Shown: positions 27,317 to 37,197, counted from the first letter of the stretch. The stretch: DNA of 64,000 nt from Pseudomonas sp. UBA4617 (GCF_002386445.1 NZ_DGIR01000009.1:62001-126000), one strand, 5' to 3'. Made by a program: numbers and translations. Notes: generated by a model from the sequence alone, not told the origin.

Positions 27317-28402
27317 ATGACCGCGACAGACCCGAACCGGGCGCCTTCACCGTTGCAACAGGACTACCAGCGCTTTCTGCTGCTGGGCAGCCGGCGTGCC
27401 CCGCACACCGTGCATGTCCATGAAACCGACTACCGCTCCGGTACCATCAACACCGATGCCCTGGGCCTGCGCTATAGCCATTGCGCCGGCAAGCGCTTTT
27501 CGGTGGCCGAGCGCGGCAGTGCGGCACGCATCAACCTGCTGGTGGGTGGCTCTACCGCCCTGGGCATCGGCGCCAGCTCCGATGAACATACGGTGGCTTC
27601 GCACCTGTCGATGCTCACCGGCGAAGTCTGGCTGAGCCTGGCCGGCTGCGGGCTCAACGCCAGCCAGGAACTGCTGATGTTCCTTACCCACCAGCACCGC
27701 CTTGGCCAGATCGGCCATGTGGTAGTGCTGAGTGGCGTCAACAGCCTGGCCCACGAAGCCCTCAGCGAAGTCCTCGGCAACCAGCACGACCCGCAGCACG
27801 CCAAGGCCTACCAGCGTTTTCTCAACAGTTTCAGCGAAGGCCTGCAGCCTGCCGCGCCGCCCCGCCGACCATCACTGTGGCGGCGCATCAGCCAGGCGTT
27901 GGTCGCGCCCACTCCGGTCGAAACGCCGGCAACCTGGCCATTGTCGTCCCCGGAAAAGCGCATGGCGCGTGCGGCCGACCTTATCGGCCGGACCTTGCGC
28001 CAGTGGGACCGCTTGCTGGCTGACAGCCACGCCACCCTGACCTTCATCCTGCAGCCGCTGCTGCCCTGGTGCCGGGACAGCCTGCCGGCTGGCGAGCAAG
28101 CCATGCTGGACGCGCTGGAACGGCAACCGGCAAATTTCGACCGGCTGCTGGACGGCGTCTTCGACAGCCAGTTGCATTCGGCTTTCTTCCGCCGCATCAA
28201 GAGCCAGGCCGACCCGGTCCCTTGCTACGACATGAACAGCATGCTCAGCAGCTCGCCGGTGTTCGGCGCCGACCTGTTCATCGACCGTCTGCACCTGAAC
28301 GACCTGGGCAACAATGCGCTGGCCAAGGTGATCACCGCCAAGCTTGGCCTGGCCCAGGAAAAACACGCCCAACGCAAGGTCTCGCCAGTCAAGCTCGTCT
28401 GA
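27317..28402 (+). CDS. SGNH-hydrolase-like protein
   Basis: This 361-residue protein has VGGSTALGIGA near residue 75-85, resembling the catalytic Ser block of SGNH/GDSL hydrolases. A VVVLSGVNSLAHE block sits at about 135 (GxN block), and DRLHLNDLGNNALA occurs near the C-terminus (DxxH block). No signal peptide is seen, so it appears cytoplasmic. AGAAGGAG stands five bases before the start. It follows lysE by 38 bases and may act in the same pathway. Proteins of this kind in Pseudomonas have been labelled as inducers of phenazine production, but I recall that only vaguely and do not rely on it. Confidence 0.6.
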   Translation: MTATDPNRAPSPLQQDYQRFLLLGSRRAPHTVHVHETDYRSGTINTDALGLRYSHCAGKRFSVAERGSAARINLLVGGSTALGIGASSDEHTVASHLSMLTGEVWLSLAGCGLNASQELLMFLTHQHRLGQIGHVVVLSGVNSLAHEALSEVLGNQHDPQHAKAYQRFLNSFSEGLQPAAPPRRPSLWRRISQALVAPTPVETPATWPLSSPEKRMARAADLIGRTLRQWDRLLADSHATLTFILQPLLPWCRDSLPAGEQAMLDALERQPANFDRLLDGVFDSQLHSAFFRRIKSQADPVPCYDMNSMLSSSPVFGADLFIDRLHLNDLGNNALAKVITAKLGLAQEKHAQRKVSPVKLV

Positions 28403-28489
28403 GAGTCGGCAGGTGGTCTTCCGGCGAAGCCCTCGGGTGGCTAGAATAGGCCGTCGTTCCGACCTGCCCGAGGCGCCCGTTTGACCGCC

Positions 28490-28543
28490 ATGAACATCGA
28501 AGCCGTCCATCAGTACCTGGCACCCCGTGGAGTCTGCCTGTGA
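28490..28543 (+). CDS. Possible 17-residue leader peptide
   Basis: A short ORF starts MNIEAVHQYL and ends at a TGA that overlaps the downstream GTG start as GTGA. It could act as a coupled leader ORF or be a remnant. There is little evidence beyond the overlap. Confidence 0.2.
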   Translation: MNIEAVHQYLAPRGVCL

Positions 28544-29235
28544 AACGCATGCTTCGCTTGCCCCCACTGTTGATCGCCCTGATGCCACTGGCCGCGCATG
28601 CACATGAGGTGCGTATCGACCCGCATGCCGACCTGCTCTACCGCCAGGCCCTGCCTTTGCTGGAGCAGGCTGACAGCCAGGATGACAGCGCCACTACGCT
28701 GCGCACGGCCGTGACTGGCGACCCGGAACTCAGCCGCCAGGGCCAGGCGATGGCTCATACCCTGCCCACGGCGGTTGCCTTGCTGAAAAAATCCGTCGAG
28801 CTGGGCCACCCGGTCGCACAGTACCGCCTGGCGCTGTACTACATGACCTACCTGCCTGCGGCACAGATTCCAGATGCCGCTTGCCCATTGCTCGAAGCCA
28901 GCCTCAAGCAGGGCTTCGCCGCACCGGCGCCGGCCATTGCCACCTGGTGCCCCCCCTACAACGTCAGCGAAGAATACCGTGCTGCACTGGAGGCCATTCC
29001 CAACATGGCCACGGTATATGCCTCCTACTACCCGCAGCCGGCCACGCGCCTGGCCTGCAACCGCAACAGGCCGCAGGGGCTGGAAATGCAGTGGGGGCGT
29101 CAGCGCGACTACCAGGCCGAGGTGTACCGCCTGCTCGGCGACCTCGATCCGCAACATCGCCAGAGCCTGCTGCAAAAGGCCGTCGAGATAAATGGCTGCG
29201 TCACGGCGCAACAGCACCTGACCAGCCATCCCTGA
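28540..29235 (+). CDS. Exported Sel1/TPR-like protein of unknown function
   Basis: This 231-residue protein has a clear signal peptide (LIALMPLAAHA, cut near residue 21). The helical body contains Sel1-like stretches (AVALLKKSVELGHPVAQYRLALYY; ACPLLEASLKQGFAAPAPAIATWC). Three or four cysteines are spread through the mature part. GGAG stands seven bases before the GTG start at 28540. It stands alone between the SGNH-like gene and azlC. Sel1 proteins usually mediate protein contacts; the partner is unknown. Confidence 0.65.
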   Translation: MKRMLRLPPLLIALMPLAAHAHEVRIDPHADLLYRQALPLLEQADSQDDSATTLRTAVTGDPELSRQGQAMAHTLPTAVALLKKSVELGHPVAQYRLALYYMTYLPAAQIPDAACPLLEASLKQGFAAPAPAIATWCPPYNVSEEYRAALEAIPNMATVYASYYPQPATRLACNRNRPQGLEMQWGRQRDYQAEVYRLLGDLDPQHRQSLLQKAVEINGCVTAQQHLTSHP

Positions 29236-29359
29236 GCCGCCTTTGCAGGAACCGCGTCGTCCAGCAAACAGCAACCCGCGTCAACCAGCAAGATCGTTCA
29301 AGCCATTCCCCCGCGCCTTCTGGCATGCTGGCCTGCCTTGTACATGCACTGCAGCCATC

Positions 29360-30052
29360 ATGTCCCACATTGCACGCCAAGCTTACCTCCACGGTGCCAT
29401 CGCCAGCCTGCCGCTGTCGCTGGCCGTCGCCCCCTGGGGCCTGCTGGCCGGCTCCATGGCCATCGAAGCCAACCTCAGCGCCTGGCAAGGGCAAGGGCTA
29501 TCGGCCATTGTCTTCGCCGGGGCCGCGCAACTGGTCGCCATCGGCATGCTCAAGGGCGGCGCCAACCTGGCGTCGATCCTGCTGACCACCCTGCTGCTGA
29601 CCTCGCAGCACCTGTTGTATGGCCTGTCGATGCGCCCGCTGCTATGCAACCAGCCGTTGCGCTGGCGGCTGGGCCTGGGCTTTCTTCTGACCGACGAGTT
29701 CTTTGCCCTCACCAGCCAGTACGACCAGCAACAGTTCAACCGCTGGTATGCCCTTGGCGTGGGGCTGACGTTCTACATTGCCTGGAACCTGTTTACCCTG
29801 GCCGGCATCCTGTTGGGGCAGAACATTCCCCATCTGGACCAGCTCGGCCTGGACTTCTCCATCGTCGCCACTTTCGTCGCGCTGATCACACCGCTGGTGC
29901 GCAACCTGGCCACGGTGGTGTGCGTGGCAGTGTCTCTGTTCTGCTCGGTACTGTTCAGCCACTGGCAATGGGAAACCGCCCTGGTAGCGGCAGGCCTGCT
30001 GGGCATGAGTGCCGGTTTCATCTGCCAGAAATTCGCCGGAGCCCGCTCATGA
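29360..30052 (+). CDS. azlC: AzlC-type branched-chain amino acid exporter subunit
   Basis: This 230-residue polytopic protein carries the AzlC motifs SLPLSLAVAPWGLLAG and AIVFAGAAQLVAIGML, and the conserved LLTTLLLTSQHLLYGLSMRP stretch. With AzlD it exports branched-chain amino acids or analogues. It overlaps azlD by four bases, and azlD overlaps the araC gene by four, so the three form one operon. Confidence 0.9.
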   Translation: MSHIARQAYLHGAIASLPLSLAVAPWGLLAGSMAIEANLSAWQGQGLSAIVFAGAAQLVAIGMLKGGANLASILLTTLLLTSQHLLYGLSMRPLLCNQPLRWRLGLGFLLTDEFFALTSQYDQQQFNRWYALGVGLTFYIAWNLFTLAGILLGQNIPHLDQLGLDFSIVATFVALITPLVRNLATVVCVAVSLFCSVLFSHWQWETALVAAGLLGMSAGFICQKFAGARS

Positions 30053-30363
30053 CCTGGATCCTGATTTTCGCCATGGGCGCCATTGTGTTCCTCAACCGCT
30101 ATGCATTCCTGGAGCCACGCCTGCCGTTGCGCCTGAGCTCCAACGCCAGGCAATTCCTCGGCTTTGCCGTGCCGGGCATGCTCACCGCGATCTGCGCCCC
30201 GATCATCTTCATGCCCGGGCACCAGCTCGACCTGAGCCTGCTCAACCCCTACCTGCTGGGTTCGCTGGTGGCCATCGCCCTGGTGCTGTTGACCCGCAGC
30301 GTGCTACTGAGCATGCTGGTGAGCATGTTGATCTTCTACGCCCTGCGCAGCTGGCTGCCATGA
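30049..30363 (+). CDS. azlD: AzlD-type exporter subunit
   Basis: This 104-residue protein has four hydrophobic helices and matches AzlD (FLNRYAFLEPRLPLRLS near the N-terminus). It is the small partner of AzlC and its start overlaps the azlC stop as ATGA. Confidence 0.9.
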   Translation: MTWILIFAMGAIVFLNRYAFLEPRLPLRLSSNARQFLGFAVPGMLTAICAPIIFMPGHQLDLSLLNPYLLGSLVAIALVLLTRSVLLSMLVSMLIFYALRSWLP

Positions 30364-31193
30364 GCACGCCTCTGCGCGAGCAGACACACCTGTGGCAGGC
30401 GCCGGCACTGGGCGACGTCGAGATGCTGCATGCACGCTATTTCCAGCAACGCTTCGCCCCGCATGTACATGAAGGCTACGTGTTTACTGTGATCGAGTCG
30501 GGTGCCCAGCGGTTCTGGCACCGCGGTAGCGAGCACCTGGCGCCGGTCGGCAGCATGGTGCTGATCAACCCTGACGAGTTGCATACCGGGGCCACTGCCC
30601 ACGAAGCGGGCTGGCGCTACCGAGGCTTCTACCCGGAGCACGAGCGGGTAACCGGGGTGCTCGAGGAACTGGAACTGGGCCGCCACGGCATGCCCCGTTT
30701 CAAGGACAGCGTGATCAATGACCCGGCCCTGGCCAGCGCGTTCAGCCAGTTGCACCAACTGTCCGAGGCAGGCGTTAGTGCCCTGCAGCAACAGACCGCC
30801 TGGCGCCAGGCGGTGCTGGCCCTGGTGCAGCGCCATGGGCAATGCGCCGAACCTGCGGCCCCCGGCCAGGAACCGCTGGCGGTGGCCCGCGCCCGCGAGC
30901 TGCTGGAAAGCCAGCTGGCCGACCCGCCCTCGCTGGAAGCGCTGGCGGCGGCGGTCAACCTGTCACCATTCCATTTCGCCCGGGTGTTCCGCCAGGCCAC
31001 CGGCCTGCCGCCCCATGCCTGGCTGAAACAGCGCCGCCTGGCCCGAGCACGGGAAATGCTCAAGCGTGGCTGGGCAGCCTCGGAGGTGGCGTTCGACCTG
31101 GGTTACGCCGACCAAAGTCATCTGAGCCGGCAATTCAAGCAGGCCTATGGGGTGACCCCGGGGGCCTACCGCAGCGCCTGCCTGCCGGCCTGA
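30360..31193 (+). CDS. AraC-family regulator of the azlCD operon
   Basis: This 277-residue regulator has an N-terminal cupin-type ligand domain (HVHEGYVFTVIESG, INPDELHTG) and a C-terminal double helix-turn-helix (about 175-272; LAAAVNLSPFHFARVFRQATG, AFDLGYADQSHLSRQFKQAYGVTPG). The overlap with azlD makes it the likely autoregulator of AzlCD export. The ligand is unknown, possibly a branched-chain amino acid. Confidence 0.9.
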   Translation: MSTPLREQTHLWQAPALGDVEMLHARYFQQRFAPHVHEGYVFTVIESGAQRFWHRGSEHLAPVGSMVLINPDELHTGATAHEAGWRYRGFYPEHERVTGVLEELELGRHGMPRFKDSVINDPALASAFSQLHQLSEAGVSALQQQTAWRQAVLALVQRHGQCAEPAAPGQEPLAVARARELLESQLADPPSLEALAAAVNLSPFHFARVFRQATGLPPHAWLKQRRLARAREMLKRGWAASEVAFDLGYADQSHLSRQFKQAYGVTPGAYRSACLPA

Positions 31194-31265
31194 GCTGCGA
31201 CAGCCGGGCACAGGTAATCCCGCCAGCCACTGCTACACTGACAGAGCTGAACGGAGGATCCTGCC

Positions 31266-31493
31266 ATGTCCGAAACAGAGCTCACCACCCTGCTGTCGCT
31301 GATGAACCAGCGCCAAGCCTGCCTGAGCAGCGCCTGCAAGGAGATTGCCGACTGGATCGACCGGCAGGGCGATGTGCCCGCCGCCGGCAAGATCCGCGCC
31401 AGCCTGAAGGCCCTGGAGGCTGACGAGGCCAAGGTGCGCAAGACCCTTACCTCACTGACGCTCGACAGGCCACTGCCGAAGTTTCGCAGCTGA
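31266..31493 (+). CDS. Small helical protein of unknown function
   Basis: This 75-residue cytoplasmic protein is predicted to be mostly helical, with two cysteines (SACLSSACKE region, in QACLSSACKEIADW). AGGA lies nine bases upstream. It stands alone and ends at a strong hairpin. I do not recognise a family. Confidence 0.65.
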   Translation: MSETELTTLLSLMNQRQACLSSACKEIADWIDRQGDVPAAGKIRASLKALEADEAKVRKTLTSLTLDRPLPKFRS

Positions 31494-31502
31494 AAATGAA
31501 CA

Positions 31503-31519
31503 GGGCCGCAAAGCGGCCC
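31503..31519. terminator. Bidirectional terminator
   Basis: GGGCCGC-AAA-GCGGCCC followed on the + strand by CGTTT. It lies between the 75-residue gene and the convergent PCuAC gene. Confidence 0.75.
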
Positions 31520-31532
31520 CGTTTCAAATCTG

Positions 31533-32015
31533 TCAGTGGTTCATGTGCATGTGCTCATGCCCGGTGCCCGCCTCGGCGGTGAGCGCTCGCACTTCAGCCT
31601 GTACCTCCACGGTTTCCCTGGCACCCCTGGCATCTTCGATGGTCAGGGTCAGCGGCACTTTCTCCCCCTCCTTCACCTGATTGCCCAGCCCCATCAGCAT
31701 CACGTGCAGGCCGTTCGGATCCAGCGTCACGGCTTTGCCGGCTGGCAACTCGACAGTTTTCACCTCACGCATGCCCATCACGTCGCCGTTCATGGTCATC
31801 TCGTGCACCTGAACGGTCCTGGCTACCTTGGACGCCACACCCACCAACTTGCTGTCGCTGCTGGCGGTCAGGGTCATGAAAGCCCCGGTGGACTGCTGGT
31901 GCGGCACGCTGGCACGCACCCAGGCATCGCTCACGGTGGTCTGGGCCAGGGCTGGCAAGGCCAGGCCCATCAGGGCCAGGGCGGCCAGGCCGCGCTTGAT
32001 CGGTTGCATCGACAT
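31533..32015 (-). CDS. Periplasmic copper chaperone, PCu(A)C type
   Basis: This 160-residue protein has a signal peptide (ending PALAQ) and the exact Cu(I) motif H-x-M...: H71, M82, H104 and M106 match the H-X10-M-X21-H-X-M pattern. The C-terminus HEHMHMNH is an extra His/Met metal-binding tail. It hands copper to cytochrome oxidase assembly. Its ATG begins right after the stop codon of the SCO1 gene, so the two chaperones are co-expressed. Confidence 0.92.
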   Translation of the reverse strand: MSMQPIKRGLAALALMGLALPALAQTTVSDAWVRASVPHQQSTGAFMTLTASSDSKLVGVASKVARTVQVHEMTMNGDVMGMREVKTVELPAGKAVTLDPNGLHVMLMGLGNQVKEGEKVPLTLTIEDARGARETVEVQAEVRALTAEAGTGHEHMHMNH

Positions 32016-32624
32016 TCAGCAGATCTCCATCAGGGTAACCAGGTCTTCGGCGCACTCCTGGGCGGTCAGGGCATGACCCAGGCTCAGGCGCAACGTGCCG
32101 CGCGTATCGTAGACATAGCTGGTGGACGAGTGCGAGACGGTATAGGTATCCCCGGCCGGGACCTTCTCGTAGAACACCTTGAATTCCTTGGCCACTGCGG
32201 CGATCTCTTCGGGGGTGCCGGTGAGCGCGGTGAACGACGGGTCGAACGCCTTGACGTAGGCGTCCAGCACTTCCGGGGTGTCGCGCTCCGGGTCCAGGGT
32301 GATCAGCACCACCTGGAACAGGTCGCGGTCACGGCCTCTGAGCAGCTTGCGAATCTGTGCGGCGCGCGCCAGCGTGGTCGGGCAGACCGCCGGGCACTGG
32401 GTAAAGCCGAAGAAGATCATCGGCATGCTGCCGTAGAAACTCGACAGGGTGCGTACGTTGCCCTGGGTGTCCTTGAGGCTGAACTTGCGCCCCAGGATCT
32501 CGTTGCTCATGTTCTTGCCGTACTTGAACTCGAGCCCCCGGGCCGGGCTGCAGCCTGCCAGCAGGCCAAGCCCGAGAACGCCCATCCCGGCGACAACTGC
32601 GCGCCGGGTATATAGATCATTCAT
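32016..32624 (-). CDS. SCO1/SenC copper chaperone lipoprotein
   Basis: This 202-residue protein has a lipobox LLAGC (C25) after a twin-Arg-like start, then the SCO thioredoxin fold with CPAVC (C77, C81) and the distant copper ligand H165. It helps insert copper into the CuA or CuB site of terminal oxidases. I set the start at 32624 (AGGA eight bases upstream). It is directly followed by the PCuAC gene. Confidence 0.92.
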   Translation of the reverse strand: MNDLYTRRAVVAGMGVLGLGLLAGCSPARGLEFKYGKNMSNEILGRKFSLKDTQGNVRTLSSFYGSMPMIFFGFTQCPAVCPTTLARAAQIRKLLRGRDRDLFQVVLITLDPERDTPEVLDAYVKAFDPSFTALTGTPEEIAAVAKEFKVFYEKVPAGDTYTVSHSSTSYVYDTRGTLRLSLGHALTAQECAEDLVTLMEIC

Positions 32625-32836
32625 GAAACCATCCTTTACAGGGGAGGTGCCGGCCCTCGGGACGGGCCGGACGAAATGCCGGGGCATTCTGGCATGGCCC
32701 CCCGAAGGGTTCTACCCGGGCACGGCGGTGGTCGGCTGCAGCCCTTGGAATACGGGCTGCGGCCTGTTGTCGCAGGGCTTGAAACAGTAACACTTTGTTG
32801 CTAAGGCGCGGCCTTGTAGCAGCAGCCCATCCAGCA

Positions 32837-33430
<594 letters not shown>

Positions 33431-33479
33431 TCACAGACTTGCGGCCAAGTGTACGCCAACCCGGCCTTCGAACAAAGTC

Positions 33480-34514
33480 CTAGTATTTGACTCGGGAAAG
33501 CACATATTCAGGGGCTGGCTCCCGTGGCGCCGCCAACCAGGCCTGCAGGCGCCGGTACAGGCCGCGCTCCAGCCAGCGGTAGCTGAACCACGACATTAGT
33601 CCAATGGACGGCACGCACAGAGCGAATACCAGGTACGGGTTCAGTTGCAGGCGCTGGCTGGCGAACCAGCCGACGTACAGCACCAGCACATGGACCAGGT
33701 ACACCGAATACGAACAGTCGCCTAGGGCCTTGAGCAGCCGGTTGCCTCGGAACTGCGGCTCCAGGGCCACGAAGGCCAGCACGATCATTGCGCTCGGCAC
33801 CCCCCAGTTGAGCAGCCGCCGGGAAGCGTCCAGGTAGTAGATGGCCAGGCTCGCCAGCGCCAACAACAGCAACGGCAGCCAGCGGGCCTGGCGGATCAGC
33901 CCGCTGCGGAGCAACACGCCCAGGCCGATGCCGAGCAGGAATTCATAGATGATCGGGTTGTTGTAGAAACGGCTGAGCACGCCCAGCCGGCCCAGCACCT
34001 CACTGACCAGCAGCAGCGCAGCGGTCGCCAGCAGTTGGTAACGGCGCTGGCGGACCAGGAAGGCCAGGCCGAACAGCAAGTAGAAGAACATTTCGAAATT
34101 CAGCGTCCAGCCCACGTTCAAGGTCGGGTACAAGCCGTAGCCGCCAGGGTTTTCCGCCGGGATGAACAACAGCGACAGCCACAGGTGCTGCCAGGTGAAC
34201 GCCTGGTGCGGCATCCATTGACTGAAAGCGAGCAACAGCGTGGCCATCAGCGCCGTGTAGAACCAATAGGCCGGGACGATGCGCAACACCCGGTTTAGCA
34301 GGAACTGGCGCGGTTCGATGGGCTTGTCACGGGTCGACAGGTAGATGACCAGCCCGCTGATGACGAAGAAGATGTCGACGCCAACAGCGCCACGGTCGGT
34401 GAGCAGTTGGCCAATGGGGCCGGTGGCATGGAAGTCGAAGAAGATCTGCATGAAATGGTGGCAAACCACCACCCAGGCGGCGAACGCCCGCAGTGCCTGA
34501 AGCGAATACAGCAT
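33480..34514 (-). CDS. Acyltransferase 3 family membrane protein
   Basis: This 344-residue O-acyltransferase has about ten hydrophobic segments. Family marks are LQALRAFAAWVVVCHHF at the start (with the catalytic His pair), GVDIFFVISGLVIYLS, and the F/Y-rich RVLRIVPAYWFY. Such enzymes acetylate surface polysaccharides or other cell-envelope sugars. The start at 34514 lies just after AGGG. A perfect inverted repeat is 37-53 bases upstream. Substrate is unknown. Confidence 0.88.
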   Translation of the reverse strand: MLYSLQALRAFAAWVVVCHHFMQIFFDFHATGPIGQLLTDRGAVGVDIFFVISGLVIYLSTRDKPIEPRQFLLNRVLRIVPAYWFYTALMATLLLAFSQWMPHQAFTWQHLWLSLLFIPAENPGGYGLYPTLNVGWTLNFEMFFYLLFGLAFLVRQRRYQLLATAALLLVSEVLGRLGVLSRFYNNPIIYEFLLGIGLGVLLRSGLIRQARWLPLLLLALASLAIYYLDASRRLLNWGVPSAMIVLAFVALEPQFRGNRLLKALGDCSYSVYLVHVLVLYVGWFASQRLQLNPYLVFALCVPSIGLMSWFSYRWLERGLYRRLQAWLAAPREPAPEYVLSRVKY

Positions 34515-34550
34515 TGAATACCCTGCAATTGCCGGTGCATTGAGGCCTTT

Positions 34551-34567
34551 GGAGCGCAGTGCGCTCC
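34551..34567. promoter_or_regulatory. Perfect inverted repeat upstream of acyltransferase gene
   Basis: GGAGCGCA-G-TGCGCTCC is a perfect 8+8 dyad, 37-53 bases upstream of the acyltransferase ATG and about 155 bases beyond cti. It may be an operator or an end of the cti transcript. Confidence 0.35.
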
Positions 34568-34721
34568 ACCGCTGGTAAGCCCGCTGCCACGGGTACTGCG
34601 CAGCTTTCAGGCATGTGCAGCACCCCGTGGAGTTGGCTGGCCGGCGATGGGGCTGCACAGCAACCCCCGGACCACCCAGCATTTCCGACCGCAGGGTAGG
34701 CGCAAAGGTCAGCCCGCCCGA

Positions 34722-37022
34722 TCAGAGGTTCTGGTAGCGGTTCATATCCAGCACGCCCGCCTCGACCGGCTCGGTCTCCTTGATGAAGCTGTTGAGGTCA
34801 TGGAAGTAGCGCCAGAACTCGGGGTGGCTGCGGCGCACACCCCAGCGCATGACGATACGCTCGAAGCGCGCAGCATCATCCTTGGCGTACTCCATGTCCT
34901 CGACGAACTCCGGCACATCTGTGGCCGGGATGTTGAAGATGAAGTTCGGGTAACTGCTGAGCACGCCCGGGTACAGGGTCAGGGTGTCCAGGCCCGGCTG
35001 GTAGCGGTACGCCTCACCCAGCAGGAACGCCACGTTGCTGTGCGCGCGGTTGCGCAGCAGGCTGTACACCTGACGCTGGCCACCCAGCCCTTCGATGCGC
35101 AGCAGAGTCGCCTCGGGCAGCTGGTTGATCACCTTCAACCCGGCAGCCGGGCGCGACACCAGGCGGCTGAGCGACTGTTCGACATTGCGGAACTCTTCAC
35201 TCATCTGCGGCCGTGAGCAGTACGCGCCCTGGCAGCGGTTGATCGGGTCGGGCGCGGCATTCAGGCTGCCGGTGCGCTGCAGCAGCTGCAGGCCAAAGTC
35301 GCGCTTGGGGTCGCGCAGGTCGAGCTTGATGCCGGTTGGGGTGTCGGTGTCGATGTCCTCGTAGTCCATCCACATCTTCACCTTGCCGCTGTTCTGATAC
35401 CAGTCGCCGAGGATCGCCTTGCGCTGGTCGGCCGGCATCAGGCGCAGGAAGTTGATTTCGGCACCGTTGCGGATCAGGTCGAAATACAGGCGCGTCTGCA
35501 ACTGATGCGAGACGTTGCCGAACACGTCGAAGTTGACCGCCAACTGATAATAGGTGCGCTCGAACAGCGGGTAATCGAACAGCCACACGGTCAGTGGCAC
35601 ATCGCCAACCAGGCCCTTGGTCACCGCGGCGCTGTCGAAGTGGCGGAAGATGCTCAGCAGCGCGTTGTCGTTACCGGCCCACAGTGTGGCCCAGCCCGGC
35701 GCCGGCATGTCGGCGTAGGCTTCGCGGCGCAGTTTCTCGTACTCGTTGCGTTTGTCGCGGTAGGCGTGCCACAGGCTCAGCACACTGCCAACGTCATCGA
35801 TCTGCCCAGGCATGGCCAGTAGCGGCGTGGCCTCGCCCCGGTACTGGGCATCGGTGATGTAACGGTCGTGGGCTGGCTCCTGGAACAACGCCCAGAAGTT
35901 GTCGCGGATCACATCAGTGGCGATCTGCCCACGGCAGACCGGGCCGCGGATGAAGGTACGCACGAAGTACTCGGCGTTATCCAGCATGAACTGGTAGCGC
36001 GCCACCGCCGGGATCGCCTCGAAGGTCTCGAACGGGTTGGCCCGGTGGCGCGGGCCGTAGCCTGGCAAGGCAGCGGCATGCCAGTCGCCGGCGTAGAACA
36101 GTTGCTTGACCCGCTTGAGCTTCTGCGGCCCCATCGGGTAGGTGATGTGGGTCTTGTGCACGATCACGCCCTGCACCGGGATCAAGCGGTAATAGAAGTC
36201 GGTGCCCGGCGGGTCGTTGGGGCGGCGCGTGGCGATCAGGTCGACCGGCTGCCCGCTCGGGGTGCGCGAGCGCACCCACTGGAAGAAGTGGCCCTGCTCG
36301 CCTCCGGTGAAGTAGATGTGAGCCAGGAACAGGTGCTCGTACAGCCAGCGGCCGACCAGCGCCTCGGTGGAGCCGGGGCGGTTGAGCAGTTCTTCCCATT
36401 CGGCGATCTGCGTGGCTTCGATCGCGCTTGGCTTGACTGGCTGGTACTCGACCGGCGCACCGCCAGCCAGCCAGCGGCGCAGGGTGTCGTATTCGTTGTC
36501 GGTCAGGCCGGTCACCGCCAGCGGCATGCCCTCCTTGGGGTGAGCGCCGGCATAAGCGTCGAACTCCTCGGGCAACGGGCACATATTGTTGCGGTTCAGG
36601 CCCAGGACGATTTCTTCAGGCAGCTTGGCGTTGGGCGTAAGCGGGGTCTTGTGCCCCAGCTCCAGCATGCGGGCCATCAGCGCGGCCTGGCTGCCCTGGT
36701 TGTCGAGGACCGAATAGAAGCCCTTCTTGCGCCACTCGCCCTCGCTGTGGGCGTCGTAGAACAGCCGCGTGGTGGGCACCGCCCTGCTGCGCTCGCCCTG
36801 GTAGACCGGCACCTTGGTCGCACCGCGCACGGCGCCCTCGGGGCTTTCCAGCTTCAGCTGGCAGGCAGCATCGTTGCAGGCGTGGCAGGCCACGCATTTT
36901 TCGGTGAAGATCGGTTGGATGTCCCGAGTATAGGAAATAGCCGGGCTCGACTGTGGGGCTTGCGCGAACGCCACGCTACTGATGAACAGCGCGAAAGCGG
37001 CGGCAAGAATACGATGCACCAT
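34722..37022 (-). CDS. cti: Fatty acid cis/trans isomerase (periplasmic, heme-containing)
   Basis: This 766-residue enzyme converts cis- to trans-unsaturated fatty acids in phospholipids under solvent or heat stress, a hallmark of P. putida-type bacteria. The signal peptide ends near SSVAFA (residue 20), and the heme c motif C43-V-A-C46-H47 follows at once. The rest matches the large Cti domain (CPLPEEFDAYAGAHPKEGMP, GPVCRGQIATDVI). The ATG at 37022 has AGGA ten bases upstream. It is a monocistronic gene divergent from metH. Confidence 0.93.
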   Translation of the reverse strand: MVHRILAAAFALFISSVAFAQAPQSSPAISYTRDIQPIFTEKCVACHACNDAACQLKLESPEGAVRGATKVPVYQGERSRAVPTTRLFYDAHSEGEWRKKGFYSVLDNQGSQAALMARMLELGHKTPLTPNAKLPEEIVLGLNRNNMCPLPEEFDAYAGAHPKEGMPLAVTGLTDNEYDTLRRWLAGGAPVEYQPVKPSAIEATQIAEWEELLNRPGSTEALVGRWLYEHLFLAHIYFTGGEQGHFFQWVRSRTPSGQPVDLIATRRPNDPPGTDFYYRLIPVQGVIVHKTHITYPMGPQKLKRVKQLFYAGDWHAAALPGYGPRHRANPFETFEAIPAVARYQFMLDNAEYFVRTFIRGPVCRGQIATDVIRDNFWALFQEPAHDRYITDAQYRGEATPLLAMPGQIDDVGSVLSLWHAYRDKRNEYEKLRREAYADMPAPGWATLWAGNDNALLSIFRHFDSAAVTKGLVGDVPLTVWLFDYPLFERTYYQLAVNFDVFGNVSHQLQTRLYFDLIRNGAEINFLRLMPADQRKAILGDWYQNSGKVKMWMDYEDIDTDTPTGIKLDLRDPKRDFGLQLLQRTGSLNAAPDPINRCQGAYCSRPQMSEEFRNVEQSLSRLVSRPAAGLKVINQLPEATLLRIEGLGGQRQVYSLLRNRAHSNVAFLLGEAYRYQPGLDTLTLYPGVLSSYPNFIFNIPATDVPEFVEDMEYAKDDAARFERIVMRWGVRRSHPEFWRYFHDLNSFIKETEPVEAGVLDMNRYQNL

Positions 37023-37197
37023 GTGCGGAAAGTCCTGGGAATTGAAACCATCACGTTTTGCCTGATCGTCCTTGGATGCACTGCCAGCAGGCCTGCCAAC
37101 ATGAGCAGTTTTCATGCAAATGGGCGACATGCCTAAAAACCGCGCAGCTTTGTTATGATTCGGCACCTTCTGAAATTTGCCCGACCAGGTAGTTCCT

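Noticed and set aside
37023..37197. Possible cobalamin riboswitch before metH
   Set aside because: The gap is only 175 bases and I see no B12-box-like sequence; it would need a covariance-model search to exclude fully.
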